Part shown: in pieces, positions 51,101-60,706 of the stretch | How the letters are laid out: each line of letters opens with the position of its first letter | Numbering within the stretch: the first letter of the stretch is position 1 | Assembly: GCF_012927325.1 (NCBI RefSeq) | Contig: NZ_JABBGI010000005.1 | Span: 144,047-208,046, forward strand | Reading direction: 5' to 3' | DNA: 64,000 nucleotides | Origin: Chryseobacterium antibioticum | GTDB lineage: Bacteria > Bacteroidota > Bacteroidia > Flavobacteriales > Weeksellaceae | Notes under the pieces: generated by a model | What the model was told of the DNA's origin: nothing | Databases searched by the model: none | Seen by the model: only the letters and a program-made list of their open reading frames with translations | Made by a program: the position numbers and the translations under genes

Positions 51101-52354
51101 CTGCTCCATATCTGCAATTGGATTTTCGCAATATAATGTAGGCGGTAAAGTATCATGATGAAGCGCCAGACAGGTCTTGATTAAACCTGCAATTCCGGCA
51201 GCTGGCATGGCATGTCCGATATTAGATTTGACAGATCCGATTCCTGCAGCCTGGGTTGTTTCTTCTTTAGTAAAAAACTGCGCTAAGGTCTGAAGTTCTG
51301 TTTTATCTCCAAGCGGTGTTCCTGTGCCGTGAGCTTCAAGATATCCAATCTGTTTTTCATCCAGATCTGCATTAATCCATGCTTGTTGCAACGCTTTAAG
51401 CTGACCTTTAACGGACGGGCTCATCACGCTGGTTCCGTTACCATCGCTGCTTACTCCAACGCCTTTGATTACGGCATAGATCTTATCCTGATCACGGACT
51501 GCATCTTCCAATCGTTTTAATACGACAAAACCACAGCCTTCGCCAATTAATAATCCGTCTGCATCGCTACTGAACGGCTTGATCTGCTGTTGATGTGAAA
51601 GCGCTCCCAGCTGGGCAAAAATACTCCAGAAAGCAGCATTCTGTCCGGTATGTACACCTCCTGCTATGACCATATCACAACGGCCACGGTTCAATTCCTG
51701 AACTGCGTGATCTACTGCAATCAGGGCACTTGCACAGGCGGCATCTACTGTAAAAGCAGCACCGCCTAAATTGAAACGGTTGGCAACCAAAGAGGCAACC
51801 AAATTAGGAATTAATCCCATGGCAGTATCGGCTGCAAAGCGTCCTTTTCGCTCCTGAAAAGCATGTTTCACCTTTTCGATATCTGCTGTAGACACTTGGG
51901 GTAATAGTTCCTGTAGCAACGAAGAAATCTGTTCTCCGGTGCGCACGATTTCAATCGCACGCGTCGCTCCGGGACCGGTATAGTTTCCTTTACCGATAAT
52001 GATTCCAGTTTTCTCAAGAGAAGTTCCCTTTTGAAATACACCGGCATCTTCCAGGGCTTTCTGCACCAGATCAAGAGTTAATAAATGATCCGGCTCCGTA
52101 CCTTCTACTGCTAATGGGAGAATCCCAAAAGCCGTTGGATCAAATTCATAATCTGAAATAAATCCACCGCGTTGACAGTAAAATCTGTCGACAGGACTGG
52201 TAGCATCACTGAAGTGTACAGGATCAATCCTATCAGCCGGAGCCGATTGGGTAGAATCTACTTTATTGACAATATTCTGCCAAAAAGTGTTGGCATCCTG
52301 TGCCCCGGGAAAGACACAGGATAAGCCAATAACAGCAACATCTGTTTTTTTCAT
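48122..52354 (-). CDS. PUFA-synthase-like megasynthase 2: KS-AT-DH-phosphopantetheinyl transferase
   Basis: 1410 residues. KS at about 1-455 (VDAACASALIAVDHAVQELN with Cys near 205; EAHGTGTPLGDKTE; SVKSNIGHAMPAAG). AT at about 530-830 (VFPGLDGL; nucleophile in NAGHSLGEWLAGY). Hot-dog DH at about 930-1200 (His in DTHPYLIDHSL, Asp in SLLDNAGQLFG). The C-terminal Sfp-type PPTase at about 1290-1410 (VGIDMEIIEE, FWVAKEAYGK) activates ACPs. There is no ACP of its own, so it must work with the ACPs of the 2331-aa partner. Similar in plan to PfaC/PfaB split enzymes, in a different domain order. Confidence 0.93.
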   Translation of the reverse strand: MKKTDVAVIGLSCVFPGAQDANTFWQNIVNKVDSTQSAPADRIDPVHFSDATSPVDRFYCQRGGFISDYEFDPTAFGILPLAVEGTEPDHLLTLDLVQKALEDAGVFQKGTSLEKTGIIIGKGNYTGPGATRAIEIVRTGEQISSLLQELLPQVSTADIEKVKHAFQERKGRFAADTAMGLIPNLVASLVANRFNLGGAAFTVDAACASALIAVDHAVQELNRGRCDMVIAGGVHTGQNAAFWSIFAQLGALSHQQQIKPFSSDADGLLIGEGCGFVVLKRLEDAVRDQDKIYAVIKGVGVSSDGNGTSVMSPSVKGQLKALQQAWINADLDEKQIGYLEAHGTGTPLGDKTELQTLAQFFTKEETTQAAGIGSVKSNIGHAMPAAGIAGLIKTCLALHHDTLPPTLYCENPIADMEQTRFAPVQEPKRWSKTGLPKVAAVNAFGFGGINAHVVLEGYDMPKKDSVLVLARPTHEELLSALKNNENRVGEGDYRIALFDPTPERIEKAIKIVAKDNPWRNKQDIWYTKTPLLKDGGKIAFVFPGLDGLAKGEVDSVSRYFGLTEPIETEGEGLLTDALGIFNKCSILDNALKKLGIVPDMNAGHSLGEWLAGYSSELAEVNSVKALIDVLNPETFELKDSRFIAIGAGIDAVKPFIDAIPNLYISNDNCPNQVILCGSNAALDELVPLLKSKQIFHQILPFQSGFHSPFIADKLDVILAGMEKAQFQQTKIPLWSATTLEPYPADQDAIRKLSAEHLVQPVRFRELTDKLYEEGARFFIQIGTGGLIGFIDDTLKGKAFSTIASSVATRSALAQLQRVVAALFVEGKTVALDFLEVQNPSKKSSGKGIKLQLGSPIIRDFKEIQNLAQSFEMPKQNAVSATVAKTGHPLVQAFQDNITDMIRMQEEVLTLFQNRPEITVPRPVVSKAPVSKNFSKLLYVTLDTHPYLIDHSLLRQPKGWTNVSDMEPVIPMTMIFEQLAEIAQAEIPGTRVHKIMNVSVFQWMNVAKPFEKTVKGEWRSNNHAYLDIENFANAEVLLALSAPAVPVFNLAIGDLLPIERTPEEIYDKHMFHGELYQGITEISAVGTKGIVGKIKGNGGKGSLLDNAGQLFGLWLQLTLTKDRIAFPVKIRDIEFFGDMEDQNGLFECTCILTELNEEFAIADIILKRDGKVWCAITGWQNRRLEIDEPLWNVSMSPLHNRLSEEIAPEVFFFHQAYTRVASWDFILKRYFNQTEKQYHQQLFPNKRKEWMVSRVAVKDAVRNLLREKKNHPCFPITFEIGKDEVGKPYLIGDVTEDIHISLAHKEKDAVGIARQGGPVGIDMEIIEERSSGFYDLVFTDHELTLLKDRDQAEWTTKFWVAKEAYGKFLGTGLKGNPKAFEITHVEGDHLWINQTEIKTIKHKKYIIGWTL

Positions 52355-52373
52355 AGTTATTGTTTACAGAGGT

Positions 52374-55300
52374 TTACCAGTTGTTTCCGGACATGATCAA
52401 TACCTGACTTTCGGTTCCGTATTTGATCTCATTAAGGAAAATTTCTTTTCCTTGGTCCAATGGAATTAAAGAGATACCACGACGTTCATATTCTGTTTCC
52501 AGCGTTGACGAAACCATTCCGGCTCCTTTCCATGGGCCCCAGTTGATGGAGATTACTTTCCCTTTTAATTTTTTGTTTAAAGCTTTCGCATAATCATCCA
52601 GTACAGAGTTGGCCGCAGCGTAATCTGTCTGACCTTTATTTCCATATACTGAAGCGATGCTTGAGAAGAGCACTACAAACTGACAGTCGGCACGAAGCTG
52701 TTCTGCCAATACACGAAGTGGTTTTACTTTGGTATCAAAGACGCGTTCAAATGAACTGGATGTCTTTTGCCTGAACAGTTTATCTTCTAAAAGACCTGCT
52801 CCATGAATCACCCCGTCTAAACGGCTATATTTTTCGTAAATATTTTTGATTAAATCAGACAATCCTTCCTCGTCACAAAGATCTAAGGATTGGTAAACCA
52901 CCTTACTTCCCAGTTGTTCCATATCTCGGATAGTACGCAGTATCTGATTGTTTTTGAAAATTCTTACGGTCTCTTTTTCTATTTCAGCAGGAGAAGTGAA
53001 TTTTCCGGATTTAATAAGATAGCTTCTTATTTCTTCCTTGGTTTTCATGGCTTCCACTTCTTTAAGGTCCGCTATGACATCTCTAGGATCCGCCGATCTT
53101 CCTACCAGAATATAGGTACACGGGTACGCTCCAGACATATGCTTCACCAGTTCAGCAGTGATTCCCTGTCCGCCTCCGAGTACTAAGACAACAGATTCCT
53201 GATCCAGCTGGATATGCGCCTCTTCAAGGCTTGTTGACAATGGAGAAGGGATAATATCTATTTTGTGTCTTTGGTCGTGTTTGTAAATGACTTCAGAAGG
53301 TTTATCAGTCGTTAATATTTCTTTTAAAGCAATCTCCGTAATCTGATCAACTTCCTGTGGCGTGCTCAGACTGATCAGCCTGCAAGAAGTTTGTTCAAAT
53401 TCTCTCGCTAAACTTTTGAAAAGTCCCGGATAACCTTTGTAATGGCGTAAAAGACGGGTATCCGTCAATTCATGAATATGAGCTGGAATGTCCGAAATCA
53501 GATACACCCATTTGGCTTTATCTAGATCCAGTTTCTTGATCTGATCCACATGTTCAATGATGCTGTGTTTTACCGTTGAGGAGAACAGATCCAGAATGAT
53601 AAGTCCGTCAAAATCTTTAAGATCTCTTTCTGTATCCACCAATTCTGCGATAGCGCCATATTTTTCAAGGGTGTTTTTGATCGCCATCGTCTGCGGACTG
53701 TTGTCCTGAGTGATCGCAAAACGTTTTCCCTTTATGATTTCAGTATTCTGTTCTGTAGAAACATCAGTTGGGGTCAAACCAAAACGAAGACGTGACAATA
53801 CGTTTTGTACTGGTTCAGCATCATTGTTTCCACTCATTTCGATGATCCATGAGGCTAATCCTTTTAATGTTTTAATGGCTGCCAGTTTTTCCATCAGATC
53901 ATCAGCTTGGTCCATATCTTGTCCGAAACCTATTTTGGTTTTAAGGTCTCCGATAATTTCCATACGTTTAATAGAGTCGATACTCAAATCTGCTTCCAGA
54001 TCGAGATCCAATCCAAGCATTTCCTTTGGATAACCTGTTTTTTCACTGACGATATCCAGAATTATATTTTGAAGTTCTTCCAGAGAGAATGCAGATTTAC
54101 TTTCTACTTCTGCTGTCGGTGTTGCTAGAGTTCCGTTTTTTTCAGGAGCAGATGTTGCAGTTCCTGTCAATTCTGTCAACCAAGAAACAAGACCGCTTAA
54201 AGTTTTGATCGATGCTAATTTTTCCATGATCATATCTTCATTGGCATGATCTGATGTAAGGGCTCCCAGCTCACTGCGAAGTGTTCCAATGATTTCTACC
54301 CTTTTGATAGAGTCGATACTCAAATCAGCTTCCAGGTCCATTTCCATGCCCAGCATTTCTTGAGGATACCCTGTTTTATCGCTTACAACCTGTAGCAATA
54401 GGGTTTTAATATCTTTTACCGGAGCCTGTTTTACAGCAACAGCAGCTGGCTTTTCTACATTAACCGGCTGTGCAGGAATCATCACCAAACGATCGTTCAC
54501 AGGTGCGTGTACCGGTGCAACATAAACAGGTGCGGGGCTGACTTGTGGATTCTGGCCCAGGAAGGAAAGCATCACATCACGCTGTGCCTGGATCAGCTGT
54601 TTCATGGTATTTAAATATTCTTGCATCATACGTTCAGCAGCGGGCTGAGATTCGGCTACAGGAGCTGGTTGGTTATTGGTAAAATTGTTCATTGGAATAG
54701 GATTTAATATAGGTAGCGCACCATTGGCTGGCAGGCTGCCTGTTGTTGGATGTGCCGTCTGTCCGTTCACACGCCAGATGGCTGGATTTTTCTTATACAG
54801 TTCAGGCTGGTCCATCTGAATCAGTCTGGCATTACGGCCATCGAAAAGTTTTTCGATGCTGAAGCTTCTGCCTGTTCCCAGATATTGTGCCAGCATGGAA
54901 AGAAGATGGCTCAGTTTATTTCGGTTGCTGTCTTCTACATACAGGATCAGCTGATCTTTCTCTAAGCACGATTTCGTCAGGCCGGAAAGAACTTTTCCGG
55001 GTCCTACTTCAATGAATATTCTGGCTCCGTCCTCATACATCGCCTGAATTTCTTCTACAAATCTCACGGGCTGTACCAAATGATCCGTCAGTCTTTCTTT
55101 GATTTCTGAAGGAGCTGTCGGATAGATTTCAGCAGTTGTATTCGACCAAACCGGAATCTGCATTTCATGGAAAGGAACGCCTTTTAAAACCTCATCATAT
55201 AAGCCTTTGGATTTGGCTAATAATGGACTGTGGAATGCACAGGCTACTTCTAATTTCTTTGCAGAGATACGCTCCTGTTTTAGGGTTTCCATTAATTTAT

Positions 55301-58300
55301 TGATAGCTGGCGTACTTCCTGCTACCACACATTGGGTTGGAGCATTATAATTAACCGGATAACATCCTTCTGTTTTGTCTAATATCGGCTGTAACTGTTC
55401 TCTTGTCGCGCTTACCGCAATCATAGTACCCGGATCTCCGCCTTCTACTGAATCCAGAATGGCATGAGCCCTTTGAATACTTAAATCCACCAGTTTTTCT
55501 TCTTCAAAAACTCCGGCAAAGCATAAAGCAGGTAGTTCACCATAGCTGTGACCAGCTACCATATCTGGAACGATGTCCAGCGATTGAAGGAATTTAGCCA
55601 AAGCGAGATCAACTATCCCCAGAATGGGTTGTGCCAAGCGGGTATCTTTAATGGTTTCTTTCTGTTGTTTTAAAGCAGCTTCATTAAAGGTAGCTGAAGG
55701 GAAAACTACTTTTTCCAGTTCAGGATATCCATCGATCAGTTTTCTCATCGCCGGGAAAGCCACGAACAGATCGCGGGCCATGTTGATTCTCTGACTGCCT
55801 TGTCCAGGAAACAAGAATGCTACTTTACCATCGCGTTTATTCACCGTAAAAGTATCTTTGCTTTCAATGCCGGATAATGCCAATTCGATGTTCATCATCA
55901 AATGTTCGGCGGTATCAGCTACAATACTTAACTGGATTGGCTTTTCTGAACCAACCGCTAAACTGTAGGCCATATCTTTTAAAGGAATATCACCGTTGAT
56001 CTCTAATAAAGACTTAATCTGAGCCAATTTGATTTTAGCCTCATCATACGTCTCACCACGGAATACAAATAATTCCGATGGCCACGATTGCAATACGGCA
56101 GAATCGTCCTGTTTAGGATGATTGCCAATGACTGTATGGAAGTTGGTTCCACCGAATCCAAAAGCACTGATTCCGGCATAACGGTTTTTCTCGCTCCACA
56201 ATCCACTTTCTGCATAAAAAGCGAAAGGACTTGTTTCGGCATTATAATAAGCATTGGGTTGCTGTAAATGAAGCGTTGGAGGTTTTACCCCATGGTATAC
56301 CGCCAAAGAAGCTTTGATCAATCCAGCTAATCCGGCCGCACATTTGGTGTGTCCGATCTGCGTTTTTACAGAACCTAAATGAGTTTGTCCCGGTATCGCT
56401 CCTGAACGGCTGAATAAATTGGTCAGTGCACTGAGTTCAGTTTTATCTCCTACAACAGTTCCTGTCCCGTGAGCTTCCACTAAACCGACTACCGCAGGAC
56501 TGATTCCTGCCTGGGAATACGCACGTTCTAATGCCCGTACCTGCCCTATTTTTCTCGGAGCTGTAAGTCCAAGTGCTTTTCCGTCACTGGATCCCCCTAC
56601 TCCTTTAATCACTGAATAAATACGATCGCCATCACGAACAGCATCTTCATATCTTTTTAAGACAAGAATCGCCACACCTTCTCCAAGGGCAATACCATCG
56701 GCATCACCATCAAATGTTGCACATCTTCCTTTTCTGGAAAGTGCATGAGTACTGGAAAACATAAGATAATCATTGATCCCATTATGTAAATCCGCTCCAC
56801 CCGCGAGAACCATATCTGATTTTCCTAATATCAATTCCTGACAGGCCAGATCAATAGCTGCTAAAGAGGAAGCACACGCAGCATCTACCGTGAAATTTCT
56901 TCCCCCAAGATCCAGGCGGTTGGTAATTCTTCCTGCAATCACATTGGCCAGAATACCAGGGAATGAATCTTCTGTGGTATGCGGAAATGCCTGCTTCACC
57001 TCTTCATGAAGTTCTCCGAATACCTGTTTATAATATCCTCTGAAACTATAGCTATTAGCAAGGTCATTCCCTCCTTCAGCTCCGATAATTACAGAAATGT
57101 TTTCTCTGTTGATATGTTTTTCACCATAGCCGGCATCTTCCATCGCACGTTTAGCCACCAATAAGGTCAACAGCTGTGTTGGTTCAATGGCTGCCAGGGA
57201 TTGCGGAGGAATTCCAAATGCTAAAGGATCGAAATCTATTTTTGGAATAAATCCACCCCATTTGGAGTGAGACACATCCGGTCCGTCTGAATCGGGATGG
57301 TAATACAATTCTTTATTCCAGCGTTCATCAGGAACTTCTGTGACACTGTCTCTTCCCAAGATGATATTTCTCCAGTATTCTTCAAGGTTTTTAGCGCCCG
57401 GGAAAATACATTCCATCCCGACAATCGCTACATCCAGAGGTTTTTCTGTGGATACCGGTTGTTCCGGTAAAGCAGCCTCTTCAATATATTTATAGTTATC
57501 AATACTTACATTCTGATGAAGTGCGGCAACGGAGATCACACGGTTCTGCATGGTAGACACCTGACCGATCATATACATTCCCAGATCCAGCTGTTCGCTT
57601 GTTGGAATATTGATCAATTGATCGCCTTTACGCTCTACTCCTTTAGCAGCAATTCGAAGGCGGCCTACGTTTAATTTTTCCAGCTGTTCCCAAACTTCTT
57701 TTTTATCCATTCCGGCTGCAAGAAGTTTTGTCTTCTCTGTGCTAAAATGCTGGGCAAATGCTGTATTTAGACAGCGCGTTTCGTGTCCGGGTGCAGTCTC
57801 TAATAAGACCGTGTCTTTAGCCTGCATAGCCTGTACCTGAAATTCCTGCTGAATCGCTCCGGTTTGTACGGCTTCTTCAGTATAGAGGTAGGCGGTGCCT
57901 ATCAATACCCCCACTTTTACACCTCTGGCTGCTAACGGAGCCGCCATGATGGAAACAAAAGCTGTTGAAAATGCATTATGGATCCCACCCGCAAAAAATA
58001 CACTGATCTTTTCGGGATGATCTTCTTTTAAAATACGCTCGATTTGTTTTTCCCAAAGAACCATACTTGAAAGCGGGCCTACATGGCCTCCGCATTCACG
58101 GCCTTCAAAGATGAAGTTGGTAGCCCCTTCTTTTAAGAAAATATCCAATAGTGCAGGAGAAGGAACGTGAAGGAAGGTTGTTATTCCGGCCTTTTCAAAT
58201 ACCTTGGCCTGCGCCGGTCTTCCTCCGGCAATAAGGACTACGGAAGGTTTTGCTTCCAAAATATAGGATGTCTGTTCTTCTCTCAATTCCTGAGGGGCAA

Positions 58301-59369
58301 ATCCAAGGATACCTACCCCCCATGTTTTTTCACCAGCCAGTTTTTTAGTATCCATTACCAAAGCTTTGGCAGCCTCTCCTTTAAGTAAGGATAAAGCCAC
58401 AAAAGGCAAAGCTCCCGCTTCTGCAACTGCATTAGCAAATAAAGGCACATCACTGACACGGGTCATAGGTCCCTGTGCAATGGGATAACGAAGTCCCAGG
58501 TGTTTAGCCATCAGATTGTCCTGACTGATGACGTGAAGTGCTTTTGCCTGTTTCAGATGGCCATACATTGCTTCTTTAAATCCAAAAATCATTTTTTTCA
58601 GACTTTTGAAATCTTCATACAGGTCTATAGCCAATGAAATATCCTGACCCATTGGAATATAGCTCTTTGCAGGATCAAGATCGGTAAAATATGGTCTGAG
58701 TTCTTCAGTGCTTACATTTTCCGGTAACGCAGGTGAGTTGGGCCTCACCAATACACGATGGTTGGCTATAATTTTAGTTTCGGTTCCATTCAGTTTTGAG
58801 CATAGATCTTTAAAATCCTGTGGAACGGAACTCTCCGGGAACAAGGCAAGCTGACTATCCAGCACAACACCAATTGCTCCCAGCGATTTTACTGCTGCTG
58901 CGGTATGAAGCCCTATTCCACCCTGTACCCAAACAGGTATGCTTTTAATTTCTTTAATGATACGCTGAAACAATACAAATGTTGATTCATAGCCTACCAG
59001 ACCTCCTGCCTCATTTCCTTTTATAATAATACCCTCTGCTCCCAACTGTTCGGCTTGTCTGGCTTCATCCAAACTGCTTACCTGATAAATAACAGGCAGG
59101 TCCGGAGCTATATCCATTGAAACACCGGAAGGAAATATGGCAAACCTTACTTTTTTGGGGATTTGAAGCGATATAAACGTATCGTTAGGAAAGTAAATAC
59201 CGAATGATGGTATATCCGTCTGTTCAAGTTGATTGAGTGCTTCCTGAGCAACTGTCAGGTCATGTCCTAAACTTAAAACGGGAAACGCACCTGCCTGGTG
59301 CAGTTTAGGCATAAGATTCACATCCGGCTTTTCAAAAGGGGTTAATCCAATAATGGTTAAGTTTTTCAT
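52374..59369 (-). CDS. PUFA-synthase-like megasynthase 1: PfaD-like barrels-KS-AT-ACP-ACP-KR
   Basis: 2331 residues. Two nitronate-monooxygenase-like TIM barrels come first: about 1-190 (GGLVGYEST, VWVQGGIGLHTAAAVKSLGA) and about 285-560 (LRYPIAQGPMTRVSD, GRECGGHVGPLSSMVLWEKQ). The second corresponds to the PfaD enoyl reductase. KS is at about 645-1075 (TVDAACASSLAAIDLA, VEAHGTGTVVGDKTE). AT is at about 1180-1490 (GQGSQRINMA, AGHSYGELPALCF). Two ACPs are near 1685 and 1800 (ADLSIDSIKRVE / ADLSIDSIKRME). KR is at about 2060-2331 (LVLGGGQGI, GQTDYAAANS). First gene of the operon; iterative chain assembly is expected. Confidence 0.94.
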   Translation of the reverse strand: MKNLTIIGLTPFEKPDVNLMPKLHQAGAFPVLSLGHDLTVAQEALNQLEQTDIPSFGIYFPNDTFISLQIPKKVRFAIFPSGVSMDIAPDLPVIYQVSSLDEARQAEQLGAEGIIIKGNEAGGLVGYESTFVLFQRIIKEIKSIPVWVQGGIGLHTAAAVKSLGAIGVVLDSQLALFPESSVPQDFKDLCSKLNGTETKIIANHRVLVRPNSPALPENVSTEELRPYFTDLDPAKSYIPMGQDISLAIDLYEDFKSLKKMIFGFKEAMYGHLKQAKALHVISQDNLMAKHLGLRYPIAQGPMTRVSDVPLFANAVAEAGALPFVALSLLKGEAAKALVMDTKKLAGEKTWGVGILGFAPQELREEQTSYILEAKPSVVLIAGGRPAQAKVFEKAGITTFLHVPSPALLDIFLKEGATNFIFEGRECGGHVGPLSSMVLWEKQIERILKEDHPEKISVFFAGGIHNAFSTAFVSIMAAPLAARGVKVGVLIGTAYLYTEEAVQTGAIQQEFQVQAMQAKDTVLLETAPGHETRCLNTAFAQHFSTEKTKLLAAGMDKKEVWEQLEKLNVGRLRIAAKGVERKGDQLINIPTSEQLDLGMYMIGQVSTMQNRVISVAALHQNVSIDNYKYIEEAALPEQPVSTEKPLDVAIVGMECIFPGAKNLEEYWRNIILGRDSVTEVPDERWNKELYYHPDSDGPDVSHSKWGGFIPKIDFDPLAFGIPPQSLAAIEPTQLLTLLVAKRAMEDAGYGEKHINRENISVIIGAEGGNDLANSYSFRGYYKQVFGELHEEVKQAFPHTTEDSFPGILANVIAGRITNRLDLGGRNFTVDAACASSLAAIDLACQELILGKSDMVLAGGADLHNGINDYLMFSSTHALSRKGRCATFDGDADGIALGEGVAILVLKRYEDAVRDGDRIYSVIKGVGGSSDGKALGLTAPRKIGQVRALERAYSQAGISPAVVGLVEAHGTGTVVGDKTELSALTNLFSRSGAIPGQTHLGSVKTQIGHTKCAAGLAGLIKASLAVYHGVKPPTLHLQQPNAYYNAETSPFAFYAESGLWSEKNRYAGISAFGFGGTNFHTVIGNHPKQDDSAVLQSWPSELFVFRGETYDEAKIKLAQIKSLLEINGDIPLKDMAYSLAVGSEKPIQLSIVADTAEHLMMNIELALSGIESKDTFTVNKRDGKVAFLFPGQGSQRINMARDLFVAFPAMRKLIDGYPELEKVVFPSATFNEAALKQQKETIKDTRLAQPILGIVDLALAKFLQSLDIVPDMVAGHSYGELPALCFAGVFEEEKLVDLSIQRAHAILDSVEGGDPGTMIAVSATREQLQPILDKTEGCYPVNYNAPTQCVVAGSTPAINKLMETLKQERISAKKLEVACAFHSPLLAKSKGLYDEVLKGVPFHEMQIPVWSNTTAEIYPTAPSEIKERLTDHLVQPVRFVEEIQAMYEDGARIFIEVGPGKVLSGLTKSCLEKDQLILYVEDSNRNKLSHLLSMLAQYLGTGRSFSIEKLFDGRNARLIQMDQPELYKKNPAIWRVNGQTAHPTTGSLPANGALPILNPIPMNNFTNNQPAPVAESQPAAERMMQEYLNTMKQLIQAQRDVMLSFLGQNPQVSPAPVYVAPVHAPVNDRLVMIPAQPVNVEKPAAVAVKQAPVKDIKTLLLQVVSDKTGYPQEMLGMEMDLEADLSIDSIKRVEIIGTLRSELGALTSDHANEDMIMEKLASIKTLSGLVSWLTELTGTATSAPEKNGTLATPTAEVESKSAFSLEELQNIILDIVSEKTGYPKEMLGLDLDLEADLSIDSIKRMEIIGDLKTKIGFGQDMDQADDLMEKLAAIKTLKGLASWIIEMSGNNDAEPVQNVLSRLRFGLTPTDVSTEQNTEIIKGKRFAITQDNSPQTMAIKNTLEKYGAIAELVDTERDLKDFDGLIILDLFSSTVKHSIIEHVDQIKKLDLDKAKWVYLISDIPAHIHELTDTRLLRHYKGYPGLFKSLAREFEQTSCRLISLSTPQEVDQITEIALKEILTTDKPSEVIYKHDQRHKIDIIPSPLSTSLEEAHIQLDQESVVLVLGGGQGITAELVKHMSGAYPCTYILVGRSADPRDVIADLKEVEAMKTKEEIRSYLIKSGKFTSPAEIEKETVRIFKNNQILRTIRDMEQLGSKVVYQSLDLCDEEGLSDLIKNIYEKYSRLDGVIHGAGLLEDKLFRQKTSSSFERVFDTKVKPLRVLAEQLRADCQFVVLFSSIASVYGNKGQTDYAAANSVLDDYAKALNKKLKGKVISINWGPWKGAGMVSSTLETEYERRGISLIPLDQGKEIFLNEIKYGTESQVLIMSGNNW

Positions 59370-59984
59370 TTCATTTATGGTATTGAGATAATAACTGGGA
59401 AAACTTCATAACAAAATGTCAAACCTTTCGGCATAAAAAACATTTATCAATTATGAGGGAATAAAAATAATAAATTTATACTACATTTTCAATCATAAAT
59501 AAAATTTAATAATAAATTATTAACAATAAATTATTATGAATTTAAATACCGTTAAAAAAAGTAGTATATATTTTTATTATCAGAAATAAGACGGCACAGT
59601 CTATTAGGTTCAATTATAAAGGTTTATAATTGATAATCTAAAGCAAATATAGAAATAAAAAACACAATAAATCAAAAATAAGAGAATTATTATTCTAATA
59701 TTACAAAAAGATAACACACCTATAAAAGCGTATGGAATCTAGAAAAACCAACTTTTTTTTTTCCGGCAAAAAAGGTCAGATAATTCGGGATGGAAATAAT
59801 TACTGCTTAAATTTCAGAAGATTTTTTCATAAAAAAACAACGTTGCTAAGAAGCAACGTTATGAAAATAAGAAGATTATGGAAATCATCTTTTATTAGAT
59901 CGGAAAAATCACCGGATATACCTGTATAGGTTTCTAAGAGGGAAAAATAAATTTATATTAATTTTTATCGATATTTATATGCAA
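59370..59984. other. Upstream region of the megasynthase operon, no gene
   Basis: 615 bp, very AT-rich (59460-59720 almost only A/T). It must hold the promoter of the 18-kb operon, but no TAnnTTTG with a -33 TTG is clear. A weak open frame at 59732 is not convincing. The hairpin at 59839-59860 ends the gene from the other side. Confidence 0.5.
59831..59860 (-). terminator. Hairpin terminator behind the 202-aa gene
   Basis: AACGTTGCT (59839-59847) and AGCAACGTT (59852-59860) form a 9-bp stem. On the minus strand it is followed by GTTTTTTT. It lies about 125 bases past the stop of the gene at 59985. Confidence 0.75.
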
Positions 59985-60593
59985 TCAGTACAACTGTTTC
60001 ACGGTTTCAATAATTCCAGTTTCAGCCTCAATAAACAGATAGATACTTCCTTCATCATGGAATAGATCCCCCTTTTTCATTTCAATCTGTCCTAAAAAAT
60101 ATAGCGGTTTATCATTTTTAATGGGCCACTCCGGATTTTGTATCCATTTGGGTGGTTTTGTCTGGTATTTAAAAAGTTCGGCGTACCGTTGTTTTATGTA
60201 TTGCTTTTGGTCAGATTTGGAAAGGGTTCTGTCTTTTGGGACAATATATTTTTCAATATAATCGGCTTTTGCATCTATGTATTTGGGGCTGGCACTCAGT
60301 AACAGATCATAATCCTCAGAACGTTGTGTTGAAGTGAGCACTTCAATTCCAATTTTATCTAAAAAAAGTTTTACCGTTTCGTGAGCATTTAAAAGTCCTT
60401 CTGTAGTTGTATAGTTTTGCCCGATTAAGTACAGGAACGCAGTTGTATCCTGTAAATACGTTCCGTACCAATTAATCGCTGAATCTGAAAGGCGTTTTTC
60501 CAAGGCTGAATTGGTATAGAGTTGCTGTTCAAACTCCTTATCCGAAAGTTTTCCCTGAACAAAGTTCTTTAGAATTTGTATTTCATCTGCCAT
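59985..60593 (-). CDS. Hypothetical soluble protein (202 aa)
   Basis: MADEIQILKNFVQGKLSDKE starts a helical N-terminal part with NSALEKRLSDSAINW. The C-terminal half has YIKQRYAELFKYQTKPPKWI and ends in a strand-rich segment, GSIYLFIEAETGIIETVKQL. No signal peptide. The size and pattern recall small immunity or adaptor proteins, but I cannot name a family. It stands alone between the biosynthetic operon and a TonB receptor. Confidence 0.7.
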   Translation of the reverse strand: MADEIQILKNFVQGKLSDKEFEQQLYTNSALEKRLSDSAINWYGTYLQDTTAFLYLIGQNYTTTEGLLNAHETVKLFLDKIGIEVLTSTQRSEDYDLLLSASPKYIDAKADYIEKYIVPKDRTLSKSDQKQYIKQRYAELFKYQTKPPKWIQNPEWPIKNDKPLYFLGQIEMKKGDLFHDEGSIYLFIEAETGIIETVKQLY

Positions 60594-60706
60594 CTGTCAA
60601 TATCTTTTTTCGTACTATAGCGTTAAAGATCAAATTTAGGAATTCTGTTTATTTAAACTTTACAGAATAAACCAATCATCTTTATTAAATTTTCAGATGC
60701 ATTAAT

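Noticed and set aside
59732..59929. 65-aa open frame upstream of the megasynthase operon
   Set aside because: It runs through a poly-T tract and the terminator hairpin at 59839-59860, so it is almost surely not coding.
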